A model generated the notes under the pieces. The model did not search any database, was not told the origin of the DNA, and saw only the letters and a list, made by a program, of their open reading frames with translations. Source: Purshia tridentata (taxonomy: Eukaryota > Streptophyta > Magnoliopsida > Rosales > Rosaceae). From it: DNA of 22,089 bases. Below are positions 19,544-22,089 of the stretch, piece by piece. A program made the translations under genes and the position numbers. The DNA is taken from assembly GCA_003254885.1 (NCBI GenBank), contig QANT01007262.1:2043-24131 (forward strand). Reading direction: 5' to 3'. Each line of letters starts with the position of its first letter. Positions within the stretch are counted from its first letter, which is position 1.

Positions 19544-21274
19544 ATGTTAAAATTTTTATAACATGCTATTATTATGTTTATTATGATGCGTCTGAGACTA
19601 AATGTTGCAATCGTGACCTTGGCCGGGTCTTTTCCTAAATCTTCTAAAAAGGCATCATTAAAGTTGTAAAGGGCCTAGCCAATTCATAACGTTGCGACAT
19701 GTGTTTGGACTATCAGATATGCTTATGACTTATAGGTGATATGGCTATTCAATTGAGAGTTTTCACATTTGTTAACCATACTCTCACTATGTTAGCCATA
19801 TACTTTTATGGCTAGCCGTAGTTGTATCTAACTTACATCAATCATCATGTATGAATGATCTATTATTATGGATTTGCATGTTTATAAATATTTCATATAC
19901 AAGCTGAGTCACACAAGTTTTAAGGATTTTCAAAGGGAAGGTTTTGAAGAACATATTTTGATGATGCATGTAAGGATTCTTGATAAAATGATTTCCACTA
20001 TGTTTCACACCAAAAAAGGCTTTTTAGGTTTGAGTTATTTAAGTTGGTATTACATGTTGCATAGTTTTGGAATCTTTATTTTATTCTTGTCTTGTATTTC
20101 AAATTTTAATAATTATTCAAGGTTGCTGATAGGACCGCCCCAGAGTTTATCCCGAGACTACCATGTTGTATGTTTTATTAGAGCCAAAATAAAGTGTTAA
20201 AATCAGAGCTCTAATTTACTCGCAAGTTCACGAGTCGCGAAGTAGCAAAGCATGCAAATAACGAGGTCGATCCCTCAGAGAAGAGTATTGATGTGTAAAT
20301 TACTGCCTTAACTAATTTCAATTAAACCAAACACTACTCACACACACAATCAGGGGGTTTTGAAAGTTGTTTTCGAAACTAATAAAAATAACATGCAAGA
20401 AAGTAGACAGAAATCAATATCATTAAAGCACTAGGGTTCAGATTACACCACTAGCACACTACCTTGCATTCTTATGGAATCAATCCAATCAATAACATGT
20501 ATGTTTATAAAGTTTGACTACCAAAAGCTTTGGCTATTTCCTTTTGGCGTTATACCTTCCTTATGCATGTACTAAGAGCTTATCGGGCCTACCCTAGCAA
20601 GTTAACGTGCATGTTCCTAGATAAACTAGGGCAATCACCCATGCAAGAGTCATTAAGTTCTATGAAGATGTCAAACACATAGACCACCTATCCAAAACAA
20701 TGTACACAGTGCAAATCTATGATCCCTTCACCCAAAGATAGGTTCTTAGGCTATCTCCCTGCTGCCTATTGAAATTATCATCCTTTCGAGCTTATTTAAT
20801 TTCACAACATAATCTAGATGCATTTAACCTAAGGTGATCAGTCAAAGGTGCCACACAAATAGAATCAATTTAAACAGAGATCCAAGATTTATGAACAAAC
20901 ATGTATTGAAATTCAACAATCCATAAGAAAATTAGGTAGCATGACTAGGGCTTCATCCTAGCCCTAGCTGTAAGTTTAGCTAGACATACTTAACAATAAC
21001 CTTAAATACATAATTAAAACTAAAGCAAATAGAGGAGGAAAAAGGAAAGCAAGCCATGGGCAGTAAGAAGCAGCGGCGGCTGGTGGCTCCACGGCGGCGG
21101 CTGGTGGTGCACAGCGGCAAGGCAGCAGCTCCTCTCCCTTGGGCGGCGTCGGCAAGGCCTTGGCAAGACCAAGGTTCCTCTCCTCTTGGCTGGCCGAATT
21201 TCCCTCTCTTCTCTCTCTCTAAATTCTGAATTTCTGTGCAAAAGCTCATCCCCCAATTCTGAAGTATAATGGGG

Positions 21275-21282
21275 TTTATATA
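21275..21282 (-). promoter_or_regulatory. LTR TATA box (A2)
   Basis: TTTATATA on the + strand reads TATATAAA on the minus strand, about 640 bp into the LTR, matching 7816-7823 in A1. It would be the core promoter of the family A element. Confidence 0.65.
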
Positions 21283-21588
21283 GGGAGGCTTTCCTTGGAG
21301 AAGAGGGAAAAGAAAATCACTAAAAATCAGGTTTTGGAGGCTAGGGTTTTGCGGCAACCCTAGGGCCTTGGCCCATAAGCACATGCGGCTGCCCCTAGGG
21401 TTTTTAATCCCTTGGGCTTGCGGCACTTAAGCCCATGCTCCCTTGCGCATGCTTCTTGGGTGATCCACGTCACTCTTGGCCCAACTGACTTCATAAAAGG
21501 TGGCCCACTACTCTTTCGAAACTTCTAGAACACTTTCCCTAATGTTGCCCAATTCCCCTACGAAATGATTTCACTAGGGTTTTGTTTT

Positions 21589-21778
21589 CCTAGTTTAACT
21601 AGGATTAACCTTTCCTAGTCCCACTAGGATTTGGTTTTCCTATTTCAACTAGGATTTCTCATTTCTGGCCTTGGACGTTGATGGTTTTCCTGACTTGGCT
21701 AGGATTCCTTGTTTGAGTAGGATTTCAGCTCTCCTAATTCCATCAGGATTTCATCAGTTTCCCTAGTTTGATTAGGAA
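21589..21778. repeat. CCTAG/CTAGG-type array in LTR A2
   Basis: Three clear units with TTTCCTAGT...ACTAGGATT spacing occupy about 21589-21657. Looser units (CCTGACTTGGCTAGG, CCTAGTTTGATTAGG) extend to about 21778. This is the counterpart of the array at 7407-7542 in A1, with fewer well-conserved units. Confidence 0.8.
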
Positions 21779-21896
21779 ATGTCTGAAAATGGCTCTTTTG
21801 GCTTCTTTTTCCTCATTTGCTCCAGAATACCTACAAAACAAAAGCACACAAAATGCCAAGTTCTAGCATTCTAGGTTAAGGAGTTAGCATACGAAA

Positions 21897-21914
21897 GTGT
21901 GCAAAAATGCACAC
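21897..21914. repeat. Terminal hairpin of family A LTR
   Basis: GTGTGCA and TGCACAC are perfect 7 bp arms around AAAA, 6 bp inside the sense-strand start of the LTR. A1 has a weakened version at 7132-7146. Its closeness to the LTR end suggests a role in integrase recognition or in the transcript end; that is speculation. Confidence 0.75.
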
Positions 21915-22089
21915 TTAACAGACCCTGTTGGGACGCCACGTCTCACGACATGGGCCCCGATCCTACCGAAAATTCAGCAGCATCTCTTTTGTAAAAAGCC
22001 TTACCCAAAAATAAGATATGCCCTGTTAAAACTCAACAATAACCAGAGAATCTTAACAAATAATCTCTTAACAAAAATAAAAGTCAAAT

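Larger units (their letters stand above)
17942..20126 (+). mobile_element. Probable long LTR of family E, sense, cut by LTR B2
   Basis: TTTAACACCTCGAATTTTT at the left resembles the TGTAACACCCCGAATTTT start of many plant gypsy LTRs with a mutated second base. The following 2.2 kb is non-coding and LTR-like, with short repeats (12 bp AGAATTCTTTGG twice at 18253-18276; ACCCATT repeated in 18611-18674). It ends exactly where the family B LTR begins. No second copy is in the window and neither end is confirmed, so this is a weak call; it may be host intergenic DNA. Confidence 0.35.
20164..21920 (-). mobile_element. Complete solo LTR of family A (A2), antisense, 1757 bp
   Basis: The sense strand starts TGTTAAGTGTGCATTTTTGC and ends CATACAACA. 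It aligns with the 3' LTR of the gypsy relic (A1), sharing the start hairpin, the CCTAG array, the TATA box, a GCC-rich leader and the segment around GTTAACTTGCTAGGG. It sits in LTR B2 right after GAGAC. Flanks TACCA (20159-20163) and GACCC (21921-21925) lie where B1 has GACCC, so they are the two halves of a target duplication in which the left copy has two changes. No internal region is present. Open frames at about 20980-21426 on the minus strand fall in its leader and are not genes. Confidence 0.9.
20127..22089 (-). mobile_element. Family B LTR copy 2 (B2), antisense, split and cut by window edge
   Basis: TGATAGGACCGCCCCAGAG at 20127 matches the start of B1. After 37 bp it is interrupted by solo LTR A2 and resumes at 21921 with GACCCTGTTGGGACGCCACG, continuing in step with B1 (14573 onward) to the window end. 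Only about 200 bp of B2 are visible. Its left flanking 5 bp are GTTGC (20122-20126). Whether it is a solo LTR or the edge of a complete element cannot be seen. Confidence 0.88.

Noticed and set aside
19868..20200. 110 codon plus-strand frame
   Set aside because: It crosses the boundary at 20127 from LTR-like sequence E into LTR B2 and on into A2, so it cannot be an inherited gene.
20980..21426. 148 codon minus-strand frame
   Set aside because: It lies downstream of the TATA box within LTR A2, runs through GCC repeats and shows no domain. It is sense-strand LTR leader, not a gene.

Overview
This is a repeat-dense stretch of a plant nuclear genome, most likely an angiosperm and probably a eudicot. 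I infer this from the Ty3/gypsy relic, the long TG...CA LTRs of plant gypsy type and a Tourist/Harbinger-type MITE; the family or genus cannot be read from the sequence. I found no intact host gene, no rRNA or tRNA gene and no CRISPR array. All recognisable coding sequence is the decayed gag and protease of one retrotransposon. The longest open frames elsewhere lie inside GC-rich or tandem-repeat parts of LTRs and are not credible genes.

Layout. 1-8671 is the 3' part of an Athila/Tat-like Ty3/gypsy element on the + strand: frameshifted gag, a protease with stops, no reverse transcriptase or integrase, a long 3' untranslated region, a polypurine tract at 7114-7126 and a truncated 3' LTR (family A, from 7127). 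It is interrupted by a 3.2 kb antisense solo LTR (family C, copy C1, 2520-5764) flanked by TGTAG/TGTGG. A second family C LTR (C2, 8672-11803) cuts the family A LTR short and abuts a piece of family B LTR (11804-11941), which abuts a 5'-truncated sense LTR (family D, to 13311). AT-rich unassigned DNA follows to 14526. A Harbinger-like MITE (14530-16983, TTA duplications) is split by a solo LTR of family B (B1, 14557-16668, perfect AAATG duplication). After more unassigned DNA, a probable sense LTR (family E, 17942-20126) is cut by another family B LTR (B2, from 20127 past the right edge). B2 is itself split by a 1757 bp antisense solo LTR of family A (A2, 20164-21920).

The window is therefore a nest of LTR insertions, most reduced to solo LTRs by recombination. 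Insertion order can be read at several points: MITE before B1; E before B2 before A2; the gypsy element before C1. C2 has two complete ends but unrelated flanks (A on the left, B on the right) and no target duplication, which is best explained by recombination between two different insertions. The LTRs carry structured DNA: a conserved hairpin core shared by families B and C, 27 bp minisatellites, CCTAG/CTAGG arrays, an 18 bp palindrome and several copy-specific tandem duplications. Family letters A-E are labels made for this report. No wholly new functional system is evident; the most interesting material is the LTR architecture and the recombination history.
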